Assembly: GCF_947499265.1 (NCBI RefSeq)
Contig: NZ_CANMNK010000001.1
Span: forward strand, 147,001 to 211,000
DNA: 64,000 nucleotides
Direction of reading: 5' to 3'
Origin: an uncultured Roseobacter sp.
Lineage (GTDB): Bacteria > Pseudomonadota > Alphaproteobacteria > Rhodobacterales > Rhodobacteraceae
Shown here: piece by piece, positions 55,232-64,000 of the stretch
Layout of the letters: every line of letters starts with the position of its first letter
How positions within the stretch are numbered: position 1 is the first letter of the stretch
The notes under the pieces: model-generated
Told to the model about the DNA's origin: nothing
What the model saw: only the letters and a program-made list of their open reading frames with translations
Database searches by the model: none
Program-made: the position numbers and the translations under genes

Positions 55232-56404
55232 TCAAGCGCGCTCGATTGCAATGGCCGTGCCTTCGCCGCCGCCAATGCAGATGGCGGCGACACCGCGCTT
55301 CACATCACGTTTTTCCATGGCATTCAGCAGCGTGACGATGATGCGCGCACCCGAAGCACCGATGGGATGCCCCAATGCGCAGGCGCCGCCGTTGACGTTC
55401 ACGATCTCATGATCGAGCGCCATTTCCCGCATAAACGCCAGTGGCACCACGGCGAAGGCCTCATTCACTTCCCACAGGTCCACGCTCTCCTTGGTCCATC
55501 CAATCCGGTCGAGTAGTTTTTGTGCGGCGGGCACAGGCGCGGTTGTGAAGAGACCCGGCGCCTGTGCGTGACTGGCGTGACCGATGATCCGCGCGCGGGC
55601 GGTCAGACCCTGCGCCGCGGCGGTCTCTTCCGCCGCCAGCACCAGTGCCGCCGCGCCATCGGAAATCGAGGATGAGTTTGCCGCCGTGACCGTGCCGCCC
55701 TCGCGAAAGGCCGGTTTCAACTGTGGGATCTTGTCCGGTCTGGCCGCCGCGGGCTGTTCATCCGCCGTGATCGTCATGCTGCCCTTGCGGGATTTGACCT
55801 CAACCGGTGCGACCTCATGATCAAATGCACCGGTGGATTGCGCCTCCAGCGCCCGGGACAGCGAGGCCAGTGCATAATCATCCTGGACCGCGCGGGTGAA
55901 TTGAAACCGTTCTGCGCAATCTTCGGCAAAGGTGCCCATCAAGCGGCCCTTGTCGTAGGCATCTTCCAGACCGTCCAGAAACATGTGGTCCACGACCTGA
56001 CCATGACCCAACCGCGCCCCACCGCGCATTTTCGGTAAGATATAGGGGGCGTTGGTCATGCTCTCCATGCCGCCTGCAACCATCACATCCGTCTGTCCCA
56101 GTGCGATCTGATCAAAGGCGATCATCGCCGCTTTCATACCCGACCCACACATTTTATTCAGTGTGGTTGCCGGAATATCTTCGCCTAATCCAGCCTTGAA
56201 ACCTGCCTGCCGCGCGGGTGCTTGACCTTGACCGGCGGGCAGGACACAGCCCATCAAAACCTCTTCCACCACGGCAGGCCCGGCCTTTTCGATGGCTGCC
56301 TTGATCGCGGCGCCGCCCAAGTCAGAGGCATCCAATGCCGTAAAATCTCCCTGGAAGCCACCCATCGGTGTGCGGGCCGCCCCGGCTATCACGACTTGGC
56401 GCAT
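55232..56404 (-). CDS. Acetyl-CoA C-acetyltransferase (thiolase)
   Basis: A 390-residue thiolase that condenses or cleaves acetyl-CoA units (acetoacetyl-CoA formation or thiolysis). The nucleophilic Cys86 is in NKMCGSGMKAAM, the catalytic His346 in GGACALGHPIGASGAR and Cys376 in ICIGGGEGTA. The length and the GHPIGASG block fit biosynthetic PhaA/AtoB-type enzymes. The start is ATG at 56404 behind AGGAG. It is divergent from the STAS-domain gene, with 79 bp between. No polyhydroxyalkanoate or beta-oxidation gene is adjacent, so the pathway cannot be chosen from context. Confidence 0.93.
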   Translation of the reverse strand: MRQVVIAGAARTPMGGFQGDFTALDASDLGGAAIKAAIEKAGPAVVEEVLMGCVLPAGQGQAPARQAGFKAGLGEDIPATTLNKMCGSGMKAAMIAFDQIALGQTDVMVAGGMESMTNAPYILPKMRGGARLGHGQVVDHMFLDGLEDAYDKGRLMGTFAEDCAERFQFTRAVQDDYALASLSRALEAQSTGAFDHEVAPVEVKSRKGSMTITADEQPAAARPDKIPQLKPAFREGGTVTAANSSSISDGAAALVLAAEETAAAQGLTARARIIGHASHAQAPGLFTTAPVPAAQKLLDRIGWTKESVDLWEVNEAFAVVPLAFMREMALDHEIVNVNGGACALGHPIGASGARIIVTLLNAMEKRDVKRGVAAICIGGGEGTAIAIERA

Positions 56405-56483
56405 ATGAAGGTCTCCTTGATGCCTAATAGTTTCGTAAGACTTGCCCGCTAGACAAATCCGAAACGAGTCATGAGGCTATATA

Positions 56484-56822
56484 ATGCAACTCGCCACCAA
56501 AACAGAAGAAGCACTGCGCATCGTCTCTGTACAGGAAGAACGGATTGATGCGGCTGTGGCGCTTGAGTTCAAGGACGCCATGCGGGTCGAAACCGATGGT
56601 GGGCCTGATACCGTGGTTCTTGACCTCAGTATGGTCGAATTTATCGATTCCAGCGGGCTGGGCGCAATTGTCGCTGCGATGAAACATCTCGGAACCGAGC
56701 GAAAGATGGCGCTGGCCGGGCTGACGCCCACCGTCGAACGGGTTTTTCAGCTGACCCGCATGGATACGGTTTTCAGTGTGTTTACCACCGTTGACGGTGC
56801 GCTCGCTGAGTTGCGGCATTGA
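56484..56822 (+). CDS. STAS-domain anti-sigma factor antagonist
   Basis: A 112-residue STAS-domain protein like SpoIIAA/RsbV. The phosphorylatable serine is Ser56 in MVEFIDSSGLGAIV. In partner-switching systems the unphosphorylated form binds the anti-sigma kinase and frees its target. The start is ATG at 56484 with GAGG just upstream. It overlaps the TTG/ATG region of the next gene, a GHKL-type kinase, so the two are a matched pair. There is no sigma factor or PP2C phosphatase next to it, and the target is unknown. Confidence 0.92.
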   Translation: MQLATKTEEALRIVSVQEERIDAAVALEFKDAMRVETDGGPDTVVLDLSMVEFIDSSGLGAIVAAMKHLGTERKMALAGLTPTVERVFQLTRMDTVFSVFTTVDGALAELRH

Positions 56823-56848
56823 TGGTTGAGCAGGAGAGGTTCGAACAC

Positions 56849-57292
56849 ATGAGCATACTGCCCCCGTTCGATTTTTCGGTTCAAAGCAGCGAATTGGCGG
56901 TGCGCGAAGCGCTGCAAAAGCTCCTTGATGCGCTTGGGCCTCTGGATTTGGGCGTTGAAGAGGCGGGCACGGTCGAGTTGGTGCTGGCAGAGGCGCTAAA
57001 TAATATCGTCGAACACGCTTATCCGGACCAGAACACGGCAGGACAGATCGCGATCTCCTGCAAACATCTTTCCGATGGGCTTCACTTTAAAGTCGTCGAT
57101 CAGGGCAAAGAGATGCCGGACGGGCAGGCCCCGCTTGGCATGCAAGCATCGCTCGACGTCGATCTTAACGATTTGCCAGAGGGCGGATTTGGTTGGTTCC
57201 TCATTCAGGATTTGGCGAAAGACGTCTCATATCAAAGAGTTGGCTCCGCCAACCAGCTTTCAATGCGCTTGGCTGTTGCCCTTCAAAGCTAG
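56849..57292 (+). CDS. Anti-sigma regulatory factor (RsbW/SpoIIAB-like serine kinase)
   Basis: A 147-residue GHKL ATPase of the HATPase_c_2 type. The N box is VLAEALNNIVEHAYP, and the G1 and G2 regions are VVDQGKEMP and LPEGGFGWFLIQDL. Such proteins phosphorylate a STAS antagonist and sequester a partner, often a sigma factor. The start is taken as ATG at 56849 because AGGAGAGG lies nine bases upstream; earlier starts at 56819-56822 overlap the STAS gene. Cognate partner of the preceding gene. Downstream there is no co-directional gene for 274 bp. Confidence 0.88.
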   Translation: MSILPPFDFSVQSSELAVREALQKLLDALGPLDLGVEEAGTVELVLAEALNNIVEHAYPDQNTAGQIAISCKHLSDGLHFKVVDQGKEMPDGQAPLGMQASLDVDLNDLPEGGFGWFLIQDLAKDVSYQRVGSANQLSMRLAVALQS

Positions 57293-57566
57293 GGGTCGTG
57301 TTAACACCCACGGCAGCCGGGCCTTAATTCTTCCGTAATAATTCTCCAAAGCGCCGCGTTACAATCATATTAACGCCTTGATCCACACGCATAACTGAGC
57401 CTGTAGCTGCATATAGCTTCCCTCGGCGCTGCGTGTAATAGCCCCCACCCAGTGCGCGGCGTCGAGGATCTTACATCCCCCAAATTTCCAAGCAGAATCG
57501 CGCCGCCATGGACTTTGCCGTGCGCGTGGTTAGGGTGCAGCGAGATAAGCTGCAAAGGGGTCGCTC
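57293..57566. other. Gene-free gap before gamma-glutamyltransferase
   Basis: A 274-bp region with no convincing coding sequence. A palindrome GTGTTAACAC (57298-57307) follows the anti-sigma gene. The promoter for the transferase gene must lie here; AAGGGG precedes its ATG. No tRNA or small RNA could be recognised by eye. Confidence 0.5.
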
Positions 57567-59141
57567 ATGCGCGATTTTCATTTTCCCGGGCGCTCGCCCG
57601 TTCTTGCAACAAACGGCATGTGCGCGACATCCCATCCCCTGGGCGCAAAGGTTGCCATCGACATTCTTGAACGGGGCGGCAACGCAATGGATGCCGCGAT
57701 TGCGGGTGCATTGGTCCTGGGCATCTGCGAACCCCAGATGACCGGTATCGGCGGGGATTGCTTTGTGCTCTGGCACACGGGCGACGATGACATTCAGGCC
57801 CTGAATGGGTCGGGGCGGGCACCGGCGGCTTTGGATGCTTCCGATCTACGTGATGCAGGCGAAACCACGGTACCGATCCAAAGCGCGCATTCCGTCACCA
57901 TCCCTGGTGCGATTGATGCGTTTTGCCATCTGTCTGAAACGGTCGGTAAACTTGGCCTTGATGCGATTTTTTCCCCAGCAATCAAGGCGGCGGAGACAGG
58001 CGTCCCTGTAGCGCCGCGTGTCGCCTTCGATTGGATCCGGGACGAATGTGTCCTTCAGGGAAAGGCACGGGAATACTACCTCGTGAACGGTCAGGTGCCA
58101 AAAACCGGCCAGATATTTCACGCCCCCGGTCAGGCCGCCGTGCTGCAACGGATCGCAGATAAAGGGCGCGAGGGCTTCTATGCGGGCGAGATCGCCGAAG
58201 ACATGGTCCAAACGCTCAACGCTCTGGGCGGACGGCATACGCTCGACGATTTCGCACAGGTCAGCTGCACGCCCACCACGCCGATTTCGGGCAGCTACAA
58301 GGATATCGAGATCGTCGAACATCCGCCGAACGGTCACGGCGCCACCGCTTTGTTGATGATGAACATCCTGTCGCAGTTCGATATCGCAAGCATGGATCCA
58401 CTGGGCAGCCAGCGCACCCACCTGGAGGCAGAAGCCGCGAAACTGGCCTATGACGCGCGCAATCGCTTCCTTGCCGACGCCGATTATGTGACGCGTCTCG
58501 ATCACATGCTCAGCATGGACACCGCCAAAGCACTGGCCGGGTTGATTGACCCTAAAAAGGCCATGGCAAATGCGACCAGCATTTCCGAAAACATCCACAA
58601 GGACACGATCTACATCACAACAGTTGATCGTGACGGCATGTCCGTTTCGCTGATTTATTCGATCTTCAATGGGTTTGGGTCAGGCATTGCGTCCGACAAA
58701 TTTGGCATTCTGTTCCAAAACCGAGGCTCCGGCTTCTGTCTGGAAGCGGGTCATCCCAACGAATTGAAAGGCGGCAAACGCCCCATGCACACGATCATAC
58801 CGGGCATGGTGCGCAAGAATGGCAAGGTCATCATGCCATTTGGTGTCATGGGAGGCGCGTATCAGCCTGCGGGTCACGCCCGATTTGCCTCAAACATCGC
58901 GGATTTTGGTATGGACCCGCAAACAGCGATCGATCTGCCGCGGGCTTTCTCCGACAACGGGGACATGAAGGTCGAGCGCGGGTTCTCGGACCAGGTGCGG
59001 CAGGATTTGAGCGATATGGGGCATAACGTCAGCATCCCGGATACGCCCATTGGCGGCGCGCAGGCCATCTTGATCCGTGACGATGGGGTTCTCGAAGGTG
59101 CAAGCGATCCGCGCAAGGATGGATGCGCTTTGGGCTATTGA
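57567..59141 (+). CDS. Gamma-glutamyltransferase family protein
   Basis: A 524-residue Ntn hydrolase of the gamma-glutamyltransferase family, which cleaves or transfers gamma-glutamyl groups of glutathione and related compounds. The autoprocessing nucleophile is predicted to be Thr347 in HKDTIYITTVDRDG, which would give a large N-terminal and a small C-terminal subunit. ILERGGNAMDAAIAGALVLG and MTGIGGDCFVLW are family marks. No Sec signal is evident, so a cytoplasmic location is possible. The canonical TTHYSVVD is changed to TIYITTVD, so activity on glutathione should not be assumed. The start is ATG at 57567 behind AAGGGG; convergent with hspQ. Confidence 0.9.
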   Translation: MRDFHFPGRSPVLATNGMCATSHPLGAKVAIDILERGGNAMDAAIAGALVLGICEPQMTGIGGDCFVLWHTGDDDIQALNGSGRAPAALDASDLRDAGETTVPIQSAHSVTIPGAIDAFCHLSETVGKLGLDAIFSPAIKAAETGVPVAPRVAFDWIRDECVLQGKAREYYLVNGQVPKTGQIFHAPGQAAVLQRIADKGREGFYAGEIAEDMVQTLNALGGRHTLDDFAQVSCTPTTPISGSYKDIEIVEHPPNGHGATALLMMNILSQFDIASMDPLGSQRTHLEAEAAKLAYDARNRFLADADYVTRLDHMLSMDTAKALAGLIDPKKAMANATSISENIHKDTIYITTVDRDGMSVSLIYSIFNGFGSGIASDKFGILFQNRGSGFCLEAGHPNELKGGKRPMHTIIPGMVRKNGKVIMPFGVMGGAYQPAGHARFASNIADFGMDPQTAIDLPRAFSDNGDMKVERGFSDQVRQDLSDMGHNVSIPDTPIGGAQAILIRDDGVLEGASDPRKDGCALGY

Positions 59142-59163
59142 CCCCCATCAGCCGAAAGCCGCC

Positions 59164-59490
59164 TCAATTCAGCTGGAAGTGCAGCGGGTAGGTCCCGTTT
59201 TGAAACGGACCGAATAGATCGGCAATATCGGGATGATCCACAGGTTCGCCCGAATAGTCCGCGATCAGGTTCTGCTCCGATACGTAGGCGACGTAATAGC
59301 TTTGCTCGTTTTCGGCCAGCAAATGGTAATAGGGCTGGTCTTTTATCGGGCGGCTGTCTTCGGGAATGGCCTCATACCACTCCTCGGTATTCGCAAATTC
59401 GGGGTCGACGTCAAAGATCACACCGCGGAAGGGGTGCTTCTTGTGGCGGACCACCTGGCCCAAATGATATTTTGCACGCGTTCTTAACAT
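59164..59490 (-). CDS. hspQ: Heat shock protein HspQ (YccV-like)
   Basis: A 108-residue small protein of the HspQ/YccV family. It shows RAKYHLGQVVRHKKHPFRGV, DQPYYHLLAENEQSYYVAYV and SEQNLIADYSGEPVDHPDI. E. coli HspQ binds hemimethylated oriC DNA and enhances Lon-mediated degradation of certain proteins. The start is ATG at 59490, with AAGGGG ten bases upstream. A CTTGAA block on the minus strand at 59526-59531 resembles a sigma-32 -35 element, but no good -10 is visible. It converges on the gamma-glutamyltransferase gene with 22 bp between and is divergent from the lytic transglycosylase gene. Confidence 0.92.
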   Translation of the reverse strand: MLRTRAKYHLGQVVRHKKHPFRGVIFDVDPEFANTEEWYEAIPEDSRPIKDQPYYHLLAENEQSYYVAYVSEQNLIADYSGEPVDHPDIADLFGPFQNGTYPLHFQLN

Positions 59491-59739
59491 TACAAACAAG
59501 CCCCTTACCGAGCGATTTTAACCGCTTCAAGAGGTATTTGTCCAATCACAGCCGCCGATTTGAAAGAAACAGTTTGTGAACGCCGGGCAGACAGTACCGT
59601 TTCAAGCGCGATGGCGCCGCATTATTGGCTAACACCCTCAAAAACCGAGTTTGAACCGTCAAAGTTTAGAAATCATGATTTCCTAGACCGGCTTTTTCGG
59701 CTAAACTGCTTCAAAACATATAAAAGAAGCGAGAGGCAG
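59491..59739. other. Divergent hspQ/transglycosylase intergenic region
   Basis: A 249-bp stretch with no convincing gene. It should contain both divergent promoters. It is AT-richer than its surroundings, with several A/T runs (for example AAACATATAAAAGAAGC before the lipoprotein start). A CTTGAA on the minus strand at 59526-59531 is the only sigma-32-like motif noticed. Confidence 0.45.
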
Positions 59740-60327
59740 ATGAGCAGAACTCTTCGCGCTATGACACTGGTTCTTTTGGTCGCCTCTTGCGGGGGCGGGC
59801 AAGGAAGTGCGCCGCGTCACCTCGACGATGCGTGCAGAATCGCCAGCGAGCGCCCCGAATACCTCAAGGCATTCCGCAAGACGGAAAAGAAATGGGGCGT
59901 GCCCGTGCACGTTCAGATGGCGACGATCCATCAGGAAAGCAAGTTCATCTCGAACGCGCGCACACCACAGAGATACGCCTTGGGGGTGATCCCGATGGGT
60001 CGTCAGTCTAGCGCCTATGGCTATGCGCAGGCGCTGGATGGCACGTGGGACGACTATAAAAAAGCAACCGGCAAGCGTTTTGCGCGCCGGGACCGGATCA
60101 GGGACGCCTCCGACTTCATGGGATGGTACATGGTCACCAGCCGCTCCAAGAATGGCATTCCTCTCACGGACACGCGTAACCAGTACCTCGCCTATCACGA
60201 GGGCCATACCGGGTACGCCCGCGGCAGCTACAATCGCAAATCCTGGTTGTTGCAGGTGGCAAACAAGGTCGATCAGCGCGCAGGCGTCTACCAGGCGCAG
60301 TTGGCGACCTGCAACCTGCGGCGATAA
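59740..60327 (+). CDS. Lytic transglycosylase-like lipoprotein (SLT domain)
   Basis: A 195-residue predicted lipoprotein: MSRTLRAMTLVLLVASC is a lipoprotein signal with acylated Cys17. The SLT-type lysozyme-like domain has the catalytic glutamate in MATIHQESKFISNARTP, then SAYGYAQALDGTWDDYKKA and the Tyr/His segment YLAYHEGHTGYARGSY. It would cleave peptidoglycan glycan strands in the periplasm. The start is ATG at 59740 behind GAGAGG; a longer reading from 59560 has no signal sequence. Convergent with lolA, with six bases between the stops. Confidence 0.85.
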   Translation: MSRTLRAMTLVLLVASCGGGQGSAPRHLDDACRIASERPEYLKAFRKTEKKWGVPVHVQMATIHQESKFISNARTPQRYALGVIPMGRQSSAYGYAQALDGTWDDYKKATGKRFARRDRIRDASDFMGWYMVTSRSKNGIPLTDTRNQYLAYHEGHTGYARGSYNRKSWLLQVANKVDQRAGVYQAQLATCNLRR

Positions 60328-60333
60328 CCGGGG

Positions 60334-60939
60334 TTAACGGTCCCGGTTTCGAAGCGCGACGCTGCGATCGAACAAGGAGCTGTCGAGACTGACGCCGGTT
60401 TCAAAAGCGCCGAGAATCACAGTCGTTTGCCCGCCGTTTGCGTCATTGATGATCCACTGACGCAACTGGACCGGCGCATCGGTAAAGCTCATCTGGATGG
60501 TGCCATATTCCGCATTGTCCGGATCCTGCGCGGTCACGATGGTCGCGGTCCCGTCATAGTCATGGCCCATCACCATCCGCGCCCGATCCAGGTTCACCTG
60601 GCGGGCCAGAATCAACGACAAGGGCGTCCGGTTCAGCGGGTAGGTCTCCGGCGGTTGGTTTGATTTCTTGTCGATGATCACCACCGCATTGGCGCTGGCA
60701 ACCACAAGGGCTTGCTCCGGTGGATCGTATTCAAACCGCATTTTTCCAGGACGGCTGATATAGAGCGTACCGGTGCTGATCGTGCCGTCGTCGTTGATCT
60801 GCGTGAAAGCACCCTGAGCTGTTTTGAGCCCGTTGAGATAGCTGGATATTGCGTTGAGCGACAGTTTTTCTGCTGCGGCGGGCAAGGTGGAAGCAACGTT
60901 AAGGCCAACGATCAAGGCCACCAAAATCAAGTTTTTCAT
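60334..60939 (-). CDS. lolA: Outer-membrane lipoprotein carrier protein LolA
   Basis: LolA ferries lipoproteins across the periplasm from LolCDE to the outer membrane. The 201-residue protein has a Sec signal (ending LPAAAEK), a half-barrel domain with TAQGAFTQINDDGTISTGTL and RPGKMRFEYDPPEQALVVAS, and a conserved ending. The start is ATG at 60939 behind CGGAGAG. It follows ftsK on the minus strand, the order I recall from Rhodobacterales. A CCATCG...CGATGG hairpin (60966-60987) lies between the genes. Convergent with the lipoprotein gene. Confidence 0.93.
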   Translation of the reverse strand: MKNLILVALIVGLNVASTLPAAAEKLSLNAISSYLNGLKTAQGAFTQINDDGTISTGTLYISRPGKMRFEYDPPEQALVVASANAVVIIDKKSNQPPETYPLNRTPLSLILARQVNLDRARMVMGHDYDGTATIVTAQDPDNAEYGTIQMSFTDAPVQLRQWIINDANGGQTTVILGAFETGVSLDSSLFDRSVALRNRDR

Positions 60940-61056
60940 CAAGGGCTCTCCGAGCGATCTACACACCATCGCACTTAGGCACGATGGGGCTGTTATGCGA
61001 TATCAACCCCGGAAAATTGACCCCGATGCTGTCGCCCAGAGGTAACGCGCGGAACG

Positions 61057-63867
61057 CTACGCTTGTTCCGGCACCAGAATTTCGCGTTTGCCGACATGGT
61101 TTGCAGGCGACACCAGCCCCTGATCTTCCATCTGTTCTACAAGACGCGCGGCCTTATTGTACCCGATGGCCAATTTACGCTGAATGTAGCTGGTGGAACA
61201 CTTGCGATCCTTGATCACAACCGCGACGGCCTGATCATAAAGCGCATCTTCTCCATCGGTATTGCCACCAAGGCCCAGCACCAGATCAATGTCGTTTTCC
61301 TTGTCGTCCGATGGCCCTTCGACAACACCCGAGACATAGTCAGGCTCGCCGTAGGCCTTCAGGTGGTTCACGATCTCTTCAACCTCCTCATCGGACACAA
61401 ACGGACCGTGGCAGCGCGTGATTTTCGCACCACCGGCCATATACAGCATGTCACCCATGCCCAGGAGCTGCTCCGCGCCCATCTCGCCCAGAATGGTGCG
61501 GCTGTCGATTTTCGACGTCACCTGGAAAGAAATCCGCGTCGGGAAATTCGCCTTGATCGTCCCGGTAATGACATCCACAGACGGGCGCTGCGTGGCCATG
61601 ATCAGGTGAATACCGGAGGCCCGCGCCATCTGCGCCAGCCTCTGGATGCAGGCCTCGATCTCCTTACCGGCGACCATCATCAGATCCGCCATCTCGTCGA
61701 CAATCACCACGATATAGGGCAGCGCGACGGGTGTGTTTTCCTCGGTCTCGAAAACCGGTTCGCCCGTTTCCTCGTCAAATCCGGTCTGCACGGTGCGGGT
61801 GAAGAGCTCGCCCTTGGACAGCGCTTCGCGCACGCGGCTGTTGTAGCCTTCGATGTTGCGCACACCCATCTTGGACATCTTGCGATACCGCTCTTCCATC
61901 TCGCCCACGACCCATTTCAGCGCCACAACCGCCTTTTTAGGGTCTGTCACAACGGGTGAGAGCAGGTGCGGAATGCCGTCATAAACGCTGAGTTCCAGCA
62001 TCTTGGGGTCGATCATGATCATCCGGCATTCTTCCGGTGTCAGCTTGTAAAGCAGCGACAGGATCATCGTGTTGATCGCCACGGATTTACCGGAACCGGT
62101 CGTCCCCGCAATCAACAGGTGCGGCATCTTGGCGAGGTTTGCGACCACCGGGTCGCCCCCGATGTCCTTCCCTAGGGCCAGCGGCAGGCGCATGTTGCTA
62201 TCGCCAAAGTCACGCGCAGACAGGATTTCACGCAGCACGACTTTCTCACGGCTCTCGTTGGGCAGTTCGATGCCAATGACCGACCGGCCGGGCACGGTGG
62301 AAACCCGTGCCGACAGGGCAGCCATGGACCGCGCGATGTCGTCGGCCAATCCGATGACCCGCGACGCTTTCAAACCGGGTGCCGGTTCCAATTCGTACAT
62401 GGTGACCACGGGGCCGGGGCGTACGGCGACGATCTCGCCCTTCACGCCATAGTCATCCAGCACCGATTCCAGCATGCGGGCGTTTTCCTCAAGCGCCTCG
62501 TCGCTCAGGTGCAGCCGCGGCACTTCCGTCGGGTTTTCCAATAGGCTCAGCGGCGGCAGTTCAAAGCCCGGGTGGGTATCGTCAAACGACAGTTTCGGCT
62601 GCGCCTCTGCCTTGGCCCGCGTCGAAGGCTGCACCGGTTTGCGGTTCAGCTGCTGGATCACCCGGCGCGGCTCAGCCGTCGGGATTGCGGGCGCGTCCAC
62701 CTGTGGGGTTTCGACATAGGGATCGATCATATCCATGTCGTCCGGCGCGGGCGGAATGGAGGAGGCGGGAGATGCGGTCAAAGGCGGCTCAGCCCGCACC
62801 CCATCCGTGTCCAGAACCAGCGGATCGGGGCCGCGCCCCCGGCCTTTGGTCAGGGGGGCCGTTGCAGGTACCTGCACCGCTTTGCTGGTCCGCGCCCGGG
62901 ATTTGATGACATCGGCGATACGGGCCCGGATCCGATCCTCGCCCGGCGCATCGTCGAAATCATCCGGGGTGTCAAATTCAACCAATTCGGGTTCGGGCAT
63001 GACATCGGGCCGCTTCACCAGCCCCGGCATCCGCGAAAAAAGACCAGCCTTGGGCTCAGACCGCATGTCCTGAAACCCTGGTGCATCCTGTAGCGGTGCA
63101 ACTTCCGTATGCACGGTCGCATCCGCAGCGGCCTGCGCCGCCGCCGCGCGGGCTTCTTCGCGCCGTTCAGCATGACGGGCAGACAGGTTTTGCGCCGTGC
63201 TCAGCGCACCGCTTGCGCCCCGGCCCAGCACGGCCATGATCCCGGCGTAAATCATCACCAGACCCACCAACAGGAACCGTCCGATGCGCATCAGTTCAGG
63301 CCGGGTGAAGCCGGTGACAAATGCGCCCAATGCGAGGATGCCCACGGCCATCAGAAGCGACATCAGTTTGACGGTAAAGGTCGACCCGATCGGCAGCAGG
63401 GTCAGCAGCGCGCCCATGACGGTATCGCCAAAGAGCCCGCCCAGACCAAAGCTGTGCGTATCAAGCCAATTGCCATCCGGTGTCAGGGTTGCCGCGTAAA
63501 TCGACCCCAAAGCGATGGCGATGGGTGCAAAAATCAACCGCCCGATGGCCCGTTCCGCACCCTGGTGCAGCGCAAACCGCGCGCCCCAGGCCAAGAGCAC
63601 GATGCCAATGCCCCAGGCGCCCCAGCCCACGATCATGAAGAGCGGGGCCGCCAGCGACGCACCGGGCCGCCCGAGCCAGTTCTGCACCGGTGCGTCGGTC
63701 GACACCATCCAATTGGGATCATCCGGCGTGTAGGAGGCGATCATCGCACAGGCCATGCACCCCAGAGCAATCAGCACAAGCCCCAGCAGTTCCTTGCCAC
63801 GCTTTTCAACCGCTTCAGCCATTGAACTGTCCAACAATGGGTCTCGCCCCCGTGTTTGATATGCCAT
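61057..63867 (-). CDS. ftsK: DNA translocase FtsK
   Basis: FtsK couples chromosome dimer resolution and terminus segregation to septation. The 936-residue protein has four N-terminal membrane helices (roughly 25-215), a Pro/Asp-rich linker (about 230-440), the RecA-like motor with Walker A GTTGSGKS at 588-595 and Walker [19 protein letters not shown], and a C-terminal gamma winged helix ([20 protein letters not shown]). The gamma domain reads oriented KOPS sites and activates XerD. The start is ATG at 63867 behind GAGGGA. It lies between an aminotransferase gene and lolA on the same strand. Confidence 0.97.
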   Translation of the reverse strand: MAYQTRGRDPLLDSSMAEAVEKRGKELLGLVLIALGCMACAMIASYTPDDPNWMVSTDAPVQNWLGRPGASLAAPLFMIVGWGAWGIGIVLLAWGARFALHQGAERAIGRLIFAPIAIALGSIYAATLTPDGNWLDTHSFGLGGLFGDTVMGALLTLLPIGSTFTVKLMSLLMAVGILALGAFVTGFTRPELMRIGRFLLVGLVMIYAGIMAVLGRGASGALSTAQNLSARHAERREEARAAAAQAAADATVHTEVAPLQDAPGFQDMRSEPKAGLFSRMPGLVKRPDVMPEPELVEFDTPDDFDDAPGEDRIRARIADVIKSRARTSKAVQVPATAPLTKGRGRGPDPLVLDTDGVRAEPPLTASPASSIPPAPDDMDMIDPYVETPQVDAPAIPTAEPRRVIQQLNRKPVQPSTRAKAEAQPKLSFDDTHPGFELPPLSLLENPTEVPRLHLSDEALEENARMLESVLDDYGVKGEIVAVRPGPVVTMYELEPAPGLKASRVIGLADDIARSMAALSARVSTVPGRSVIGIELPNESREKVVLREILSARDFGDSNMRLPLALGKDIGGDPVVANLAKMPHLLIAGTTGSGKSVAINTMILSLLYKLTPEECRMIMIDPKMLELSVYDGIPHLLSPVVTDPKKAVVALKWVVGEMEERYRKMSKMGVRNIEGYNSRVREALSKGELFTRTVQTGFDEETGEPVFETEENTPVALPYIVVIVDEMADLMMVAGKEIEACIQRLAQMARASGIHLIMATQRPSVDVITGTIKANFPTRISFQVTSKIDSRTILGEMGAEQLLGMGDMLYMAGGAKITRCHGPFVSDEEVEEIVNHLKAYGEPDYVSGVVEGPSDDKENDIDLVLGLGGNTDGEDALYDQAVAVVIKDRKCSTSYIQRKLAIGYNKAARLVEQMEDQGLVSPANHVGKREILVPEQA

Positions 63868-63885
63868 GCTCTGATCCCTCGTTAA

Positions 63886-64000
63886 TTATTGCGCAAAAAG
63901 GCACGCGCGGATCAGTTCGATCCCACGCGCCGTTTCCGCTTTTGGGGCCACCATCGCGGCCCGAATATATCCCTGGCCCGGGTTCACCCCGTTCCAGTCC
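63886..64000 (-). CDS. Class I/II aminotransferase, C-terminal fragment
   Basis: The last 37 codons of a minus-strand gene that continues beyond the right edge. The visible end (GVNPGQGYIRAAMVAPKAET, then a helix ending CLFAQ) resembles the C-terminus of a class I/II PLP aminotransferase. The catalytic lysine and the rest of the fold are outside the window, so the substrate is unknown; an N-succinyldiaminopimelate-type enzyme is one option in this gene order. It ends 18 bp before ftsK starts, and the two are probably co-transcribed. Confidence 0.65.
   Translation of the reverse strand, partial: DWNGVNPGQGYIRAAMVAPKAETARGIELIRACLFAQ

Noticed and set aside
59526-59531. A sigma-32 promoter for hspQ
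   Set aside because: Only the CTTGAA-like -35 is present; no convincing -10 at the right distance, so not called as a promoter feature.

Overview
The window is about 60% GC and gene-dense. It looks like the chromosome of a Roseobacter-group alphaproteobacterium (Rhodobacteraceae). The evidence is the gene order aminotransferase-ftsK-lolA, rsmB-heparinase-purH-lspA-DUF3035-M16-M16 and dapB/rbfA/truB/rpsO/pnp, a VPLPA-type C-terminal sorting signal, a SitABCD-type manganese transporter behind GCGAAT palindromes, and one copy of a short intergenic repeat that I remember from many Rhodobacteraceae. I recognised no rRNA, tRNA, CRISPR array, transposase, phage gene or origin. With the starts chosen here, no stretch longer than 300 bp lacks a gene.

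Layout. 1-5160: hexuronate catabolism, with a truncated uxaC divergent from an overlapping operon of three Gfo/Idh/MocA oxidoreductases and uxuA. 5183-8238: mutL-rmuC. 8356-14205: urate degradation (puuD, NCS2 permease, allA, allE, a puuE-uraD fusion, divergent uraH). 14202-18134: sitABCD-type metal ABC operon. 18387-21758: deoC plus a two-domain ALDH16-type dehydrogenase. 21846-30402: M16 protease pair, DUF3035 lipoprotein, lspA, purH, heparinase II/III, rsmB. 30486-40942: SDHAF4-like gene, small secreted protein, dapB, rbfA, DUF2233, truB, rpsO and pnp, with seven accessory genes interspersed (membrane protein, DUF1643, acidic membrane protein, LysE, K+ channel, ASCH, DUF2233). 41123-47107: surface GDSL hydrolase, 1-Cys peroxiredoxin, aldehyde dehydrogenase, SDR, SRPBCC/ArsR pair, RluA. 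47222-54592: six-gene operon that most likely demethylates glycine betaine stepwise to glycine. 54698-64000: fRMsr, thiolase, STAS/anti-sigma kinase pair, gamma-glutamyltransferase, HspQ, lytic transglycosylase lipoprotein, lolA, ftsK and the 3' end of an aminotransferase.

How it fits together. Four catabolic modules suit a marine heterotroph: uronates from algal polysaccharides, urate to glyoxylate, deoxyribose 5-phosphate to acetate, and betaine to glycine plus C1 units. They lie between conserved blocks for RNA maturation, DNA repair, envelope biogenesis and chromosome segregation. The points most worth following up are: the missing fructuronate reductase (UxuB) with three uncharacterised oxidoreductases in its place; the betaine operon with its repeat-flanked XRE-cupin regulator; a metal permease with a DtxR/MntR-like C-terminal tail; the complementary M16 pair; the ALDH16-deoC coupling; and the accessory genes inside the truB-rpsO-pnp block. 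I saw no clear defence system or other wholly new machinery.
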